A model generated the notes under the pieces. That model saw only the letters and a program-made list of their open reading frames with translations. It was not told the DNA's origin and searched no databases. Below are positions 17,640-27,336 of a DNA stretch of 53,437 nucleotides, piece after piece (position 1 is the stretch's first letter; the number at the start of each line of letters is the position of its first letter). The position numbers and the translations under genes were made by a program. This stretch comes from Staphylococcus simulans (GTDB lineage: Bacteria > Bacillota > Bacilli > Staphylococcales > Staphylococcaceae). The stretch lies in the NCBI RefSeq assembly GCF_003043455.1, contig NZ_PZGG01000012.1, positions 1 to 53,437 of the forward strand. Direction: 5' to 3'.

Positions 17640-18383
17640 TTACTTAAAAAATATTAAAATAAAGCCGATCGCATTGTTGAAAGCATGAAGCAAAATCGCA
17701 ACTGCCAAATTCTTTCCACTCATTAAATAAACAACAGAAAATACCGTACCCATTATCACATAAGGCAACGCTTCGTATATAGAAGTCGCATACATTATAT
17801 GTATGCCCGCAAACAAAATGATGGATAATAGCGTTGCCGGAATATTGCCGATTTTCTTACTGAGTTCATGAATAATCACATGTCTATAAAGAAGTTCCTC
17901 TACAATTGGTGCGATTATTACTATGCTGATGAATAAGAAAGGCCATAACCATTGATGTTCAAACATAGCTTCAATCATGGCTTGATTTTGTGTGTTGTCG
18001 ATGTGTAAGACATGTTCCATAAGGTATCCGATACCGATATTTAAAGTAAAGACAATAATACCTCCACCAATAATTAGATACCATTGTTTAAACGCAGTCT
18101 TTACCCTCTCTTTCGCAATAGGTACCAGATAACGTCGATGCATTAAGTAGAAAATAAATAATAAACCTATACTCGACACATCTTGTGCGATGCCGCCAAA
18201 TTCTTCATACTTTATCATCGGAACTTCTCGGTTAGTCGCACCGTAATATAGACCAAGCACGAGTTGCAGTAGTATCGCTGCACCAAATAATAAGAAGAAA
18301 GATAATGGAAATAAGAAGAAATCACGCTTCATAACTTTAGTTGAGTCAAAAGGATTTTCAAGTGTCTGAGTTGTTTGTGTCAT
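17640..18383 (-). CDS. CPBP-family intramembrane metalloprotease, copy 1
   Basis: Membrane protein of 247 aa, about seven hydrophobic segments, with the CPBP/CAAX-protease motifs: EELLYRH near residue 160, FAGIH near 193 and HAFNN near 233. These Glu and His residues are the expected metal and catalytic ligands. Staphylococcal relatives (Spd proteins and others) affect surface protein display and envelope maturation; the target here is unknown. ATG 18383 has AGAGGTGAC upstream, whereas the longer reading frame has no ribosome site. The N-terminal KVMKRDFFLFP motif is shared with the neighbouring copy. Confidence 0.87.
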   Translation of the reverse strand: MTQTTQTLENPFDSTKVMKRDFFLFPLSFFLLFGAAILLQLVLGLYYGATNREVPMIKYEEFGGIAQDVSSIGLLFIFYLMHRRYLVPIAKERVKTAFKQWYLIIGGGIIVFTLNIGIGYLMEHVLHIDNTQNQAMIEAMFEHQWLWPFLFISIVIIAPIVEELLYRHVIIHELSKKIGNIPATLLSIILFAGIHIMYATSIYEALPYVIMGTVFSVVYLMSGKNLAVAILLHAFNNAIGFILIFFK

Positions 18384-18522
18384 GTTGTCACCTCTTGTTG
18401 TTTTCTTTATTGTACAAAATTCAAACATCTTTGTATCAATAAATCATGAAACGCTAGAAAGTTATCCTAAACTTTAAAGTCTGTTTAATGACTTATCTAG
18501 CTTAATTATTTCCGTGGAAATA

Positions 18523-18547
18523 AAAAAAGACTGCATAAGCAGTCTTT
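18523..18547 (-). terminator. Intrinsic terminator of second CPBP gene
   Basis: AAAGACTGC / GCAGTCTTT stem with ATAA loop and a seven-T tail on the minus strand. Confidence 0.9.
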
Positions 18548-18572
18548 GGAATGATTGATTTATACTTTTATG

Positions 18573-19361
18573 TTACGAAAATTTATCCATAATGAACTGA
18601 CCAACAATACCAATAAAGCCAACACCATTAATAATCATATGAAAAGCGATAGATACCGCTAAATTACGTCGTGAATACATATAAACAAAGACTAATGCAC
18701 CTGCCATAATCGCATATACACCAAATTCAAATGGCGACACAGCATCAGTTACATGAATACCCGCAAATACAATAACAGATAATATTGCCCCTGCTGTATA
18801 TCCGATTTTCTTACCGAGTTCGTGGATAATTAAATGACGGAAAATCAATTCTTCAATAATCGGTGTCAAAATCACAATATCTATAAATAAAACCGGCCAT
18901 GCCCAAGGATTATCAAAGAGTTGAAGAAGTATCATTTGGTTTTGTGTATTATCAAATTGCAGATGCTTCGGCAGTAATAACATCAATCCACCATAGATTG
19001 CTTGTGCAACAGACATCGCTAAGTATGTAAGGAGTAATACCCAAGCATAGCGTTTTACTTTCGCAAATCTTGCTTTCGCAATCGGTATAATATATTTTCG
19101 ATGCATCAAATAATAAATCAGTACTACCACTATTTGCCCAACTAAACTGCCAATCACATTTAACAAAATAAATGTATGTTTAGTTAAATCACCATATTGG
19201 CTTTCATATATTAAACGTAATGGAAACATCACTAATACTGTGATCAATGGAATCACAAGAAAGAACAGCGGAATCAACCAAAAATCTCGTTTCATTACAC
19301 GTTTTGACTGATAAGGATTATCTTGCGTCTGATCTAATGGACGTTGTTCGTTTTCATTCAC
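18573..19361 (-). CDS. CPBP-family intramembrane metalloprotease, copy 2
   Basis: Membrane protein, 262 aa, paralogue of the next gene downstream. Motifs EELIFRHLIIHELGKKIG (near 168-185), FAGIH and HMIING are all present, so the active site looks intact. It starts with GTG at 19361, with AAAGGTGAT upstream. Shared features with copy 1: an N-terminal NPYQSKRVMKRDFW tract, the MHRxYxxPIAKxR loop and FDNTQNQ-type loop before the catalytic helix. The two copies have separate terminators, so are probably separate transcripts produced by an old duplication. Confidence 0.87.
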   Translation of the reverse strand: MNENEQRPLDQTQDNPYQSKRVMKRDFWLIPLFFLVIPLITVLVMFPLRLIYESQYGDLTKHTFILLNVIGSLVGQIVVVLIYYLMHRKYIIPIAKARFAKVKRYAWVLLLTYLAMSVAQAIYGGLMLLLPKHLQFDNTQNQMILLQLFDNPWAWPVLFIDIVILTPIIEELIFRHLIIHELGKKIGYTAGAILSVIVFAGIHVTDAVSPFEFGVYAIMAGALVFVYMYSRRNLAVSIAFHMIINGVGFIGIVGQFIMDKFS

Positions 19362-19553
19362 GATATCACCTTTTCTAAGCAGTTGCTTATTCGTTAACTG
19401 CTTGCTTTCGTTTCAAAACAAGATTATAACATATCACGCGTTTATTTAATGTGATTTTTGTGTATATTTTCAAAAAATCATTCTTAATGTTCAATAAAAA
19501 AAACAGCAAAATATCGTCTCAGTGTCGACTATTAAAATATAGTAGCGTTGTCT

Positions 19554-20162
19554 TTAAGCGAAAAGATTATATATGAAATCTGTGAAGTATGTTTCTAAAA
19601 ACGCTGCGAGTATGTATAAAGGTAAAGCCACTAGAAAGTACATTTTTAGTAAATTACTTAAAGCTAGTTTAAATGAAAGATTTTGCTTTTTATTACTTCT
19701 AAATAAGTTGCTTATCTTTCTGATGATTGCTCGATTCAATTTATATAAACCACTAATAACGATGCACATGGCAAATATTTCAATAATTGCATGAGGTATT
19801 GCGGACCCGACCATGATAAGACCTTTATTATAATCAATATGAATGGCAAAACCGAACATAATACCTATCACTATGCTTGTAGAAATTATATTTAGAAAGT
19901 ACAAAAATGGTATTGGCATTAAGGAAAATATAAACATTTGAAGCGGCACACGACCACCATTATTTAGTATATATTCCCATACTTTATTTAATCCTTGCGC
20001 ATCCTTAAGGTTAGAAGGCAAGCCACTTGATATACTTTTAAAAGTTTCAATTGATGGGCTGAAGATAAGCGATAACACAAAAGCAGTTAAAATAAGAGTC
20101 ATTGCTACGACGAAAATTTTAATAGTTCTTTTAAAATAATTTGGATCTTGGATATTTAACAT
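19554..20162 (-). CDS. SpoIIM-family (DUF95) membrane protein
   Basis: A 202-aa protein with about five membrane segments. The pattern of a first helix, a long extracytoplasmic loop (residues about 35-70), the PLQMFIFSLMPIPFLYFLNI segment and a Gly/Pro-His pair in GSAIPHAIIEIFAM resembles stage II sporulation protein M-like proteins, which occur in non-sporulating Firmicutes without known function. In those relatives the PHGxxE-type motif is the family hallmark; here it reads PHAIIE. AAAAGGAGAGG precedes ATG. The gene is more AT-rich than its surroundings. Confidence 0.72.
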   Translation of the reverse strand: MLNIQDPNYFKRTIKIFVVAMTLILTAFVLSLIFSPSIETFKSISSGLPSNLKDAQGLNKVWEYILNNGGRVPLQMFIFSLMPIPFLYFLNIISTSIVIGIMFGFAIHIDYNKGLIMVGSAIPHAIIEIFAMCIVISGLYKLNRAIIRKISNLFRSNKKQNLSFKLALSNLLKMYFLVALPLYILAAFLETYFTDFIYNLFA

Positions 20163-20321
20163 AATTAACCTCTCCTTTTAAATTATCAAATTAATTGATT
20201 GCTTAGGAGGAGTCGAAAGCTCTCCATATTACCAATTTGATTATAACAAGTATCTTTATTTTTTCACGTTAAATCTATATTTTGTATTATATTTAATTTT
20301 TAGTTTCTGATTAATTGCAAT

Positions 20322-20357
20322 AAAAAACAGCAAATCACAATGAAGTGACTCGCTGTT
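20322..20357 (-). terminator. Intrinsic terminator of DUF1307 gene
   Basis: AACAGCGAGTCAC pairs (one mismatch) with GTGATTTGCTGTT; TTTTTTATT follows on the minus strand. Confidence 0.85.
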
Positions 20358-20370
20358 ATTATGATAGTGA

Positions 20371-20832
20371 TTATTCTTCGCTAAGTGGTTTTTTTAGAGT
20401 TAAACCAGATTTTTTCAATGAGCGTTCAACAGATTTGACGTCGACATAATCATTGCCTTCTTTTGGTCCAGTCACACCTACTCTGTGTGATAACTGTTTT
20501 AAATCCGCTTCTTTATAATCAATATCTACTTTTTGAACTGCTTTGTCTTGCTTGATTTCTTTTTTGTATTTAACACCTTTTAAGCCTTCGAATACTTTTT
20601 CCTGTTTTGCTAAAATATTTTCAGCATCACTTTTCGAAAGACCGTTTTCATCGTACTTAATTGTCATAATCATTGATTGTTTAACCATTTTATCGCCTTT
20701 ATAAGTTAAAGTATCAATGACATCTGCCCCTGCTAATTCGCCTTGATATGTTTTTGATTGTTCTTTTTCACACGCTGCTAAGACGAAAAGACTCAACATA
20801 ATGATCCCCATAAAGAGAAGGCTGCGTTTCAT
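20371..20832 (-). CDS. DUF1307 lipoprotein (YehR-like)
   Basis: Secreted, membrane-anchored lipoprotein of 153 aa. Signal peptide with lipobox FVLAAC, Cys21 being the lipidated residue. The mature part has the DUF1307/YehR layout: a YQGE strand, a conserved KQSMIMTIKYDENGLSK stretch (near 50-66) and a basic C-terminal half. Function unknown across the family. ATG 20832 is preceded by AGAGGG at good spacing; the longer frame from 20856 has no ribosome site. Confidence 0.85.
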   Translation of the reverse strand: MKRSLLFMGIIMLSLFVLAACEKEQSKTYQGELAGADVIDTLTYKGDKMVKQSMIMTIKYDENGLSKSDAENILAKQEKVFEGLKGVKYKKEIKQDKAVQKVDIDYKEADLKQLSHRVGVTGPKEGNDYVDVKSVERSLKKSGLTLKKPLSEE

Positions 20833-21177
20833 CTCGTTCCCTCTTTTCTTATCCATTTAATAAAATTATTATACCATCTTTTTTCACTTCCACGTATCTC
20901 TAATAACTGTTTTTTATGTCTGATTTGAAAATTTAAAGTGTACGCGATTGCTTGTTTAATATAATGAATATTACTATCAATTTAGTCTATACAGTTAATG
21001 TAGATTGTAATGTTTTGTGATAAAATTAAAGTGAACAAAGAATGTGACTCTTGTTGTCATATCAGGCATTAAGCGTTCTCATTTTTTCTAAAAGAAGGAG
21101 TTAGTCATATGATTTTACCTGGACAAAAACTGATTAATCGTCTGCTGACTGCTTCTAAGCAATCAGAGGGGGTTCTC
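20833..21177. other. Divergent intergenic region, lipoprotein / ppx
   Basis: About 345 bp, including the optional N-terminal extension of ppx (21109-21177). TGATAAAAT near 21016-21024 is a possible extended -10 for ppx without a clear -35. I see no other gene. Confidence 0.35.
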
Positions 21178-22707
21178 ATGAAACGCATTGGATTAATCGA
21201 TATCGGTTCAAACACCATCAGATTAGTTGTGTTTGAATACGATAGTAAAACAGGCCTTACGGAAATACAAAATATAAAGACACCTGCACGTTTAAGTCAA
21301 TATCTTGAAGATGACTTAACAATGAATGATGAAGGTATTCAAGTCTTAATTTCAGCATTACAAAGCTTTAAGAAAGTCGCAGATGAATATAAAGTAGATG
21401 AACTGCATCCAATTGCGACAGCAGCAATTCGTCAATCGAAAAACAGAGATGACATTTTAAAACAAGTGAAGAAAAAAATCGGTATGAAACTATCTATCGT
21501 TCCAGAATTAGATGAAGCTTATTACGGTTTCTATGCAATTATCAACTCTACTGCCATTGTAGATGGACTTTCTGTCGATATCGGCGGTGGCTCAACTGAA
21601 GTTACGTTATTTAAAGGAAAAGAGTTGATTCATTCGCACAGTTTCCCATTCGGTGTCGTTACTTTATCTCGTAAATTCTTTGAAGGTAAAGATCATAACG
21701 ACAAAGATGCGATTAAAAAAATGCAGAAATTCTTAGACAAAGCCTTTGGTTCTCTTGATTGGATCAATAACCAAAAAGTAGCTTTAGTCGGCGTCGGCGG
21801 TTCTGCACGTAACGTGGCACGCATCCATCAATCTGAAGTCGCTTACCCTATCGGCGGTGTACATTGTTATACCATGACAGGTGATGACTTGAACCAAGTC
21901 TTTGATTTAATTGAAGACAGTTCACGTGATGATTTAACAAACTTAGATGGTTTAAGTCGAGACCGCGTAGATATTATTCTTCCTGCTGTCGCTGTCTTTA
22001 AAGCATTGTTTAAACAAGTAGATGCGACACAATTCACTTTCTCTAGAAAAGGTTTACGTGAAGGCTATGTGATGTATCAATTGAACCAAAAGATTAAAGA
22101 TGCTTTCGATCGTTTTAACGTACGTAATCGTGCATTATATCAATTGTCGAATACGTATAAACACGAAGGTGTCGGTGCTAAACAACGTGTCGTTTTAGCT
22201 GGTGACTTATTAGATCAACTGAAAGAACAAGACATTATCAAGTTGTCTGAAAAGGATCAACGTCTGTTTAAACAAGCCGCTTATATTTATTATTTAGGTC
22301 GTTTTATCGATGCTGATTCAGCATCACAACATACGTATTATATTATCTCAAACTCAATGATTGATGGTTTTAGTCACCATGACCGAGTTCAATTAGCGTT
22401 AATGGCAAGTTTTAAAAATAAAAGTTTATTAAAATTCTATAATGATGAAACAGGCTGGTTGAATAGTGACGAACTAAGCCACCTACAGTCTCTTGGCGGC
22501 ATTTTGAAATTCATCGATGCCCTAAATGTTTCACATACAAATCCAATCAAACGCATCGAACTCGTAAAAAATGATAAAGACCATTACACCTTAAATGCCT
22601 ATTACACTGGACATCCGATTGCAGAAGAATATCAAACAAATCGTCAAAAGAAACACCTAGAAAAAGTATTAAAAGGAAAAGTATCAATAAACTTTACAAA
22701 ATCTTAA
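21178..22707 (+). CDS. ppx: Exopolyphosphatase (Ppx/GppA family)
   Basis: Hydrolyses terminal phosphates of polyphosphate (or pppGpp). 509 aa from the chosen start. The actin-like ATPase fold has phosphate-1 IGLIDIGSNTIRL at the N-terminus, SVDIGGGSTEVTLF near residue 140 and VGVGGSARNVARI near 205; an HD-like helical domain with DGFSHHDR near 400 follows. ATG 21178 (GAGGGGG upstream) places the phosphate-1 motif five residues in, as usual. An in-frame ATG at 21109 also has an excellent AAGGAG, adding 23 unusual residues. Lies 205 bp before ppk. Confidence 0.93.
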   Translation: MKRIGLIDIGSNTIRLVVFEYDSKTGLTEIQNIKTPARLSQYLEDDLTMNDEGIQVLISALQSFKKVADEYKVDELHPIATAAIRQSKNRDDILKQVKKKIGMKLSIVPELDEAYYGFYAIINSTAIVDGLSVDIGGGSTEVTLFKGKELIHSHSFPFGVVTLSRKFFEGKDHNDKDAIKKMQKFLDKAFGSLDWINNQKVALVGVGGSARNVARIHQSEVAYPIGGVHCYTMTGDDLNQVFDLIEDSSRDDLTNLDGLSRDRVDIILPAVAVFKALFKQVDATQFTFSRKGLREGYVMYQLNQKIKDAFDRFNVRNRALYQLSNTYKHEGVGAKQRVVLAGDLLDQLKEQDIIKLSEKDQRLFKQAAYIYYLGRFIDADSASQHTYYIISNSMIDGFSHHDRVQLALMASFKNKSLLKFYNDETGWLNSDELSHLQSLGGILKFIDALNVSHTNPIKRIELVKNDKDHYTLNAYYTGHPIAEEYQTNRQKKHLEKVLKGKVSINFTKS

Positions 22708-22912
22708 CATTAATGTGTTAAGTTACAAATGGATGTTTCTGTGAATTTAAGCATTTGTATACAATGAATTAAGTTATACAACAAGTTGCACTTGAGCGTT
22801 CAACATAAAATTTAAATTGTAATTACTGACATCTCTGAATGACATCTATGAACTTTGTCATTTCAATTTTATATTCAAATAAAGTCTATTTACTTACCAT
22901 GGGGTGGTCATT

Positions 22913-25081
22913 ATGGAAAATCAAGTCGTTGAAAAAGATATCAACAAACCAGAGTTTTACAATAACCGAGAATTAAGCTGGCTCGACTTCAACTATCGTG
23001 TCCTACAAGAAGCGAGCGACAAAACAAATCCTTTATTAGAACAATTCAATTTTATTGCGATTTTCGCATCTAACCTTGATGAGTTCTTTATGGTCCGTGT
23101 AGCCGGTCTGCAAGACCAAGTTAAAATGAACTTCAATAAACCCGAAAATAAATCACAAATGACACCTAAACAACAACTGGCTGCCATTAAAGAAAAAAAC
23201 AAACCAATGGTTGATTTACAGTATGAACGTTATAACGAATTAACAAAGCAGTTACGCGAATATAATGTGATTACTACAAAACCACATGAATTAAGTGAAG
23301 CATTACAAAACGAATTAGAACAAGAATTCAAATACAACATTTTACCGACATTAACACCGCTAGGTATTGATGCCTACCATCCATTCCCTAAGCTGGTTAA
23401 TAAAAGTTTAAATATCTTTGTTGAGTTAGATACTGATGAAGCAACTAATACAGCGATTGTTCAAATCCCATCGCTAATTGATCGCTTCATGGTTTTAAAA
23501 GATGAAGATAAACAATACGTCTTAATGATTGAAGATGTTATCGATTATTTCATTGAATACCTCTTCCAAGGTTATGACATCCGCAAGACGTTTACATTCC
23601 GTATTACACGTAATGCTGACTTAACGATTCATGAAGATGGAGCTGAAGATTTATTAATCGAAATCGAACGCTTCTTGAAAATGCGTAAAAGCGGTTCAGC
23701 TGTACGTTTAGAAGTTGATTCACGTAATACAAATGAGTTAGACATTGAAGGTCTAAAAGAACAGTTAGAAATTCAAGATGAAGATGTTTATTTTGTAGAC
23801 GGTCCTTTAGATTTAACAATGGCGTTTGGTTTAGTCGGTTATTTAACACCGCAACTACCGAACTTACGTTATGACCGTTATACACCACAAATTCCTGAAT
23901 CACTAGGCTATAATGACGTCTATGATTTAGCGTTAAAACGTGATATTTTCTTCCATCATCCGTATGAATCTTTCGAGCCGATTGTTGATTTTATCCGTGA
24001 AGCTGCTGAAGATCCAAATACGATTGCGATTAAACAAACATTGTATCGTGTCAGCAAGGATTCACCTATTATCAAAAGCTTGAAATATGCGGCAGAACAA
24101 GGTAAACAAGTTACAGTACTTGTTGAATTGAAAGCCCGCTTCGACGAAGAAAACAACGTTCACTGGGCACGTATGTTAGAAGATGCAGGATGCCACGTAA
24201 TTTACGGTATGACACATCTGAAAACACACAGTAAAATCACATTAGTAGTTAAACGCTTAAAAGGTCGTCTTGTACCGTTTGTACACTTAGGTACTGGTAA
24301 CTATAACGATAAAACAGCTGAAATCTATACAGATATGGGTATCATCACAACACATAAAGGGATTGCTGAAGATGCGATTAACTTCTTCAACTACTTAAGT
24401 GGTTACTCAATCAAACCTCATTACAATGAATTGATTGTGGCACCATTTGATATCCGTGATGTATTCGTAGAGCGTATTGAAACTGAAATCAAAAACCATC
24501 AAGAATATGGCAATGGTCATATTATTATGAAAATGAACTCTTTAACAGATAAAACGATTATCAAAAAGTTATTTGAAGCCTCACAAGCAGGTGTTAAAAT
24601 TCAATTGATTATTCGTGGTATCTGCTGCTTGAAACCAGGTGTGCCAGGTGTCAGCGAAAATATCCAAGTCGTTAGTATTGTAGGTCGTTTCTTAGAACAT
24701 TCTCGTATCTACTACTTCCACAACAATGGTGATGAAAAAATCTATTTATCATCTGCAGATGCGATGACACGTAACATGATTAAACGTGTAGAAATTTTAT
24801 TCCCTGTTCATGATGCGAAAATCAGAGAACGCTTATTAAACTTTGTGAACTTACAATTATCTGATAATCAAAAAGGCCGTTATCAAGATAAAAATGGTAT
24901 CTACCATTATGTTAATAACAATCAACTACCATTAAATTCACAACTTTACTTGATGCATCAAGCAGTTGAATTAGCTAAAGCTATCAAACACAAAACACCA
25001 TTTACTGAGGTACGTCCCAAGAGTACGACTCAACCAAGACGTAATTGGATTTCACGTTTAAAAAACACATTTAAATCTTAA
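22913..25081 (+). CDS. ppk1: Polyphosphate kinase Ppk1
   Basis: Makes polyphosphate from ATP reversibly; 722 aa, normal for the family. The N-terminal domain starts with [19 protein letters not shown]; the head domain spans about 110-310. The catalytic PLD-like core has [11 protein letters not shown] (autophosphorylated His, near residue 440) and [11 protein letters not shown] (near 460), and the second His is in the C-terminal half. GTG 22904 in frame is a less likely start; GGGGTGG precedes ATG 22913. With ppx upstream the cell carries both synthesis and degradation of polyphosphate. A 205-bp gap suggests that ppk1 can be transcribed on its own. Confidence 0.95.
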   Translation: MENQVVEKDINKPEFYNNRELSWLDFNYRVLQEASDKTNPLLEQFNFIAIFASNLDEFFMVRVAGLQDQVKMNFNKPENKSQMTPKQQLAAIKEKNKPMVDLQYERYNELTKQLREYNVITTKPHELSEALQNELEQEFKYNILPTLTPLGIDAYHPFPKLVNKSLNIFVELDTDEATNTAIVQIPSLIDRFMVLKDEDKQYVLMIEDVIDYFIEYLFQGYDIRKTFTFRITRNADLTIHEDGAEDLLIEIERFLKMRKSGSAVRLEVDSRNTNELDIEGLKEQLEIQDEDVYFVDGPLDLTMAFGLVGYLTPQLPNLRYDRYTPQIPESLGYNDVYDLALKRDIFFHHPYESFEPIVDFIREAAEDPNTIAIKQTLYRVSKDSPIIKSLKYAAEQGKQVTVLVELKARFDEENNVHWARMLEDAGCHVIYGMTHLKTHSKITLVVKRLKGRLVPFVHLGTGNYNDKTAEIYTDMGIITTHKGIAEDAINFFNYLSGYSIKPHYNELIVAPFDIRDVFVERIETEIKNHQEYGNGHIIMKMNSLTDKTIIKKLFEASQAGVKIQLIIRGICCLKPGVPGVSENIQVVSIVGRFLEHSRIYYFHNNGDEKIYLSSADAMTRNMIKRVEILFPVHDAKIRERLLNFVNLQLSDNQKGRYQDKNGIYHYVNNNQLPLNSQLYLMHQAVELAKAIKHKTPFTEVRPKSTTQPRRNWISRLKNTFKS

Positions 25082-25117
25082 AATAAGTCTCATATCAGTA
25101 AAATATGAGTAATAAGT

Positions 25118-25147
25118 AAAGACCCGCAACCGCGGGTCTTTTCATTT
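25118..25147. terminator. Terminator after ppk1, probably bidirectional
   Basis: Perfect 10-bp GC-rich stem AAAGACCCGC / GCGGGTCTTT with loop AACC and T-rich tail; the minus strand ends in TTACTTATTAC. A weaker CTCATAT/ATATGAG hairpin precedes it at 25090-25109. Confidence 0.85.
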
Positions 25148-25185
25148 ATCTATTCCTATATCTATTCCTATTTTCCATTTTCTGC

Positions 25186-26439
25186 TTACTGTTTTTTCAT
25201 AGTTGATGCTGATTTAGGAAGTTGATACCAGTTTTTTAGAAATTCCAATAACACTGCACTATATTCCGTTAAATCTTTTTTATTAATTTTTTCATCTACA
25301 CTATGTGCTTCTGTTAATAATCCAGGTCCATATAAAATCGTCGGTATGCCATAATCATCTAACCAACCGCCATCTGTCACTGTTGTTGACATACCTGTTT
25401 CAAGCGGTGTGTGATGTATAGCTTCATGCGCTTTTGCTAAAGTTTTGAAACCTTCATGCTCTACTGGCAGTGTGAAACTTGGGAAGATTTCGCCTTGGTC
25501 TTCAATCATAGACGTGCCGCCCCATTCAAATTGAAGTGGATTATTTCGTAACCAGACATCCGCTTCAGCCACACGATGTAAATATGCTTCAATTTCTTTG
25601 ATTACTTCATGGTAATCTTCATCAGGCAAGAAATGAACTGTGATCCATAAACGACACGTGTCTGCGATAAATGCAGGATTACGACCGCCTTCAATGACCG
25701 CTGGATTAATCGTATTGGCACCGGCAGGCATATCTGGATAATGTTTCATGACAGCCCAATGTTGTTCTAGCTCTTTTAACGCTGTAATGATTTTAGCCAT
25801 CTTTTCAATCGCACTCGCACCATGTAAGCCACCACCCGCATGTACCATTTGACTACGTGCACCATCATGGATTGTTGTTTTACTTTGTATTGTAATCCAA
25901 CCTGTGATGACACCGCCTTGTCCTAGCGCTTGTGAATCACTTGTATCTAGCACCAAGGCTAAGTCAGCTTTAGGACTTAATTCACATGCTGTCTTTGTGC
26001 CGGCTTCTCCAACTTCTTCACCCACAACAGATTGAACAATAATATCACCTTTCGGCTTTAATCCTTGTGCATGCAGTTGTTCTAAGACATAAAAGAGCGA
26101 AGCCATCCCGCCCTTCATATCACTGACACCTCGACCATACACTGCATCATCTACTTCGGTTAATTTAAATGGCGGATATTGCCAATGTTTAGGATCTTCT
26201 ACATTTGCGACATCCACATGACCATTTAAAATCAGTTTTGGTGCATCGCTATTTTCACCAGCTAATACACCGACCACAATACTGTCATTGTCATATAAAG
26301 GTTCACGTTTGACTTCAAAGCCTAATCCTTCTAAGTAATTTTGTATTTCTATTTGCAACGGATCTGTATTACGTGCTGGCGGACTTTCTGTCGGGTGTTC
26401 CACTAACCATTTCAACAATTCAAATAAACGACGTTCCAT
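25186..26439 (-). CDS. M20-family deacylase/peptidase (ArgE/DapE type)
   Basis: Zinc amidohydrolase of 417 aa. The di-metal site is visible: NGHVDV (His near 82), YGRGVSDMKGG (bridging Asp), GEEVGEAGT (general-base Glu pair), the Asp in LVLDTSD, and the C-terminal His in TEAHSVDE. A dimerisation domain lies in the middle (about 185-300). ArgE/DapE annotation is generic; no arginine or lysine genes are nearby, so substrate is open. ATG 26439 has AGGAAGAGG upstream; the upstream TTG in frame is not supported. It is 44 nt behind an unrecognised gene, probably co-transcribed. Confidence 0.88.
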   Translation of the reverse strand: MERRLFELLKWLVEHPTESPPARNTDPLQIEIQNYLEGLGFEVKREPLYDNDSIVVGVLAGENSDAPKLILNGHVDVANVEDPKHWQYPPFKLTEVDDAVYGRGVSDMKGGMASLFYVLEQLHAQGLKPKGDIIVQSVVGEEVGEAGTKTACELSPKADLALVLDTSDSQALGQGGVITGWITIQSKTTIHDGARSQMVHAGGGLHGASAIEKMAKIITALKELEQHWAVMKHYPDMPAGANTINPAVIEGGRNPAFIADTCRLWITVHFLPDEDYHEVIKEIEAYLHRVAEADVWLRNNPLQFEWGGTSMIEDQGEIFPSFTLPVEHEGFKTLAKAHEAIHHTPLETGMSTTVTDGGWLDDYGIPTILYGPGLLTEAHSVDEKINKKDLTEYSAVLLEFLKNWYQLPKSASTMKKQ

Positions 26440-26483
26440 GTTCCTCTTCCTTTCCAAATGTGATGGTTTATTTTATACTTGTT

Positions 26484-27263
26484 TCACTTCTCGTTACCCT
26501 GATTTAATCCTCTTAAATAACTGCGAAATCCTCGCATGACCCATTCATGTATCACCGCTTGTGTATACTTATAAATTCTCCAAGGTAAACGAGGTGTAAA
26601 ATGCGCTAAACAGGTATAAAGCGCTTGATTACTATGAATAAAATAAAAAGATGACGCGTTATTTTTAGATTGATACAACAAACTATTTGGTTGAATCATT
26701 AGTTTGACACCTTGTGTAAGATTGATTTGTTTCATCGCTATCAACGGACGGTTGATATTGAGTAAGTGAATATCAAAGCGTTCAGGTTGTTCCTTCACTT
26801 GAATAAGACCTAAAGACATTTTCTTTAGGTAATATGCATAAGCAACAATGCTTTGATGAACCGTGTAGTCTTGAGGTAATGACATACATTGAAGCGAAGC
26901 AGCTTGTTTCTTCTTTACTTTTTTATATGCGATGACATCATCATACTCAATCACTTCTATGGGTTCAGTCGCATATACAAAGTCTTTAATCAATTGACGT
27001 AAAACTTGAGACTTACCGTGCCACAAGCCATCTCCAAACATTTCAGGCAATGCATTTATCAGTACGATATCTTCTTTTTCTATGTATTTCTGCCAATATG
27101 ATAAATCTATATAATCCATAGCTTGATAGCTTAATCCAGCTTGTTTATCAGCCTCTCGATTTGCATCATATAAAACAAGAATTTCATATTGCGTTGTATC
27201 TATAGTTTCTAATATGTATTTTGCTGTAAGCGAAACATCTTCTACTATCACCAAACGTGTCAT
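26484..27263 (-). CDS. Conserved-looking protein of unknown function
   Basis: A 259-aa soluble protein that I do not recognise. The N-terminus MTRLVIVEDVSLTAKYIL followed by alternating strands and helices to about residue 110 suggests a Rossmann-like or NAD(P)-type fold, but no GxGxxG is present. The C-terminal half (from about 120) has Tyr-rich helices and ends in GFRSYLRGLNQGNEK. No signal peptide or clear membrane helix. ATG 27263 is chosen for AGAGGTGAAG upstream; the longer frame overlaps the gntP terminator. It probably forms a two-gene operon with the M20 deacylase, so a role linked to that enzyme or to its substrate is possible. Confidence 0.72.
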   Translation of the reverse strand: MTRLVIVEDVSLTAKYILETIDTTQYEILVLYDANREADKQAGLSYQAMDYIDLSYWQKYIEKEDIVLINALPEMFGDGLWHGKSQVLRQLIKDFVYATEPIEVIEYDDVIAYKKVKKKQAASLQCMSLPQDYTVHQSIVAYAYYLKKMSLGLIQVKEQPERFDIHLLNINRPLIAMKQINLTQGVKLMIQPNSLLYQSKNNASSFYFIHSNQALYTCLAHFTPRLPWRIYKYTQAVIHEWVMRGFRSYLRGLNQGNEK

Positions 27264-27295
27264 GGTCTTCACCTCTTCTTTACTATAACTATAAC

Positions 27296-27327
27296 AAAAA
27301 AGCACGTATCTAATGAAAGACACGTGC
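27296..27327 (-). terminator. Intrinsic terminator of gnt operon
   Basis: GCACGT / ACGTGC stem with a TTTTTT tail on the minus strand, 10 nt after the gntP stop and just ahead of the next gene's ribosome site. Confidence 0.8.
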
Positions 27328-27336
27328 GTTCTAAAT

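Noticed and set aside
19495..19553. Poly-T run after the SpoIIM-like gene as a terminator
   Set aside because: An eight-T run follows AACAGC on the minus strand, but I could not draw a stable stem directly upstream, so it is not listed.
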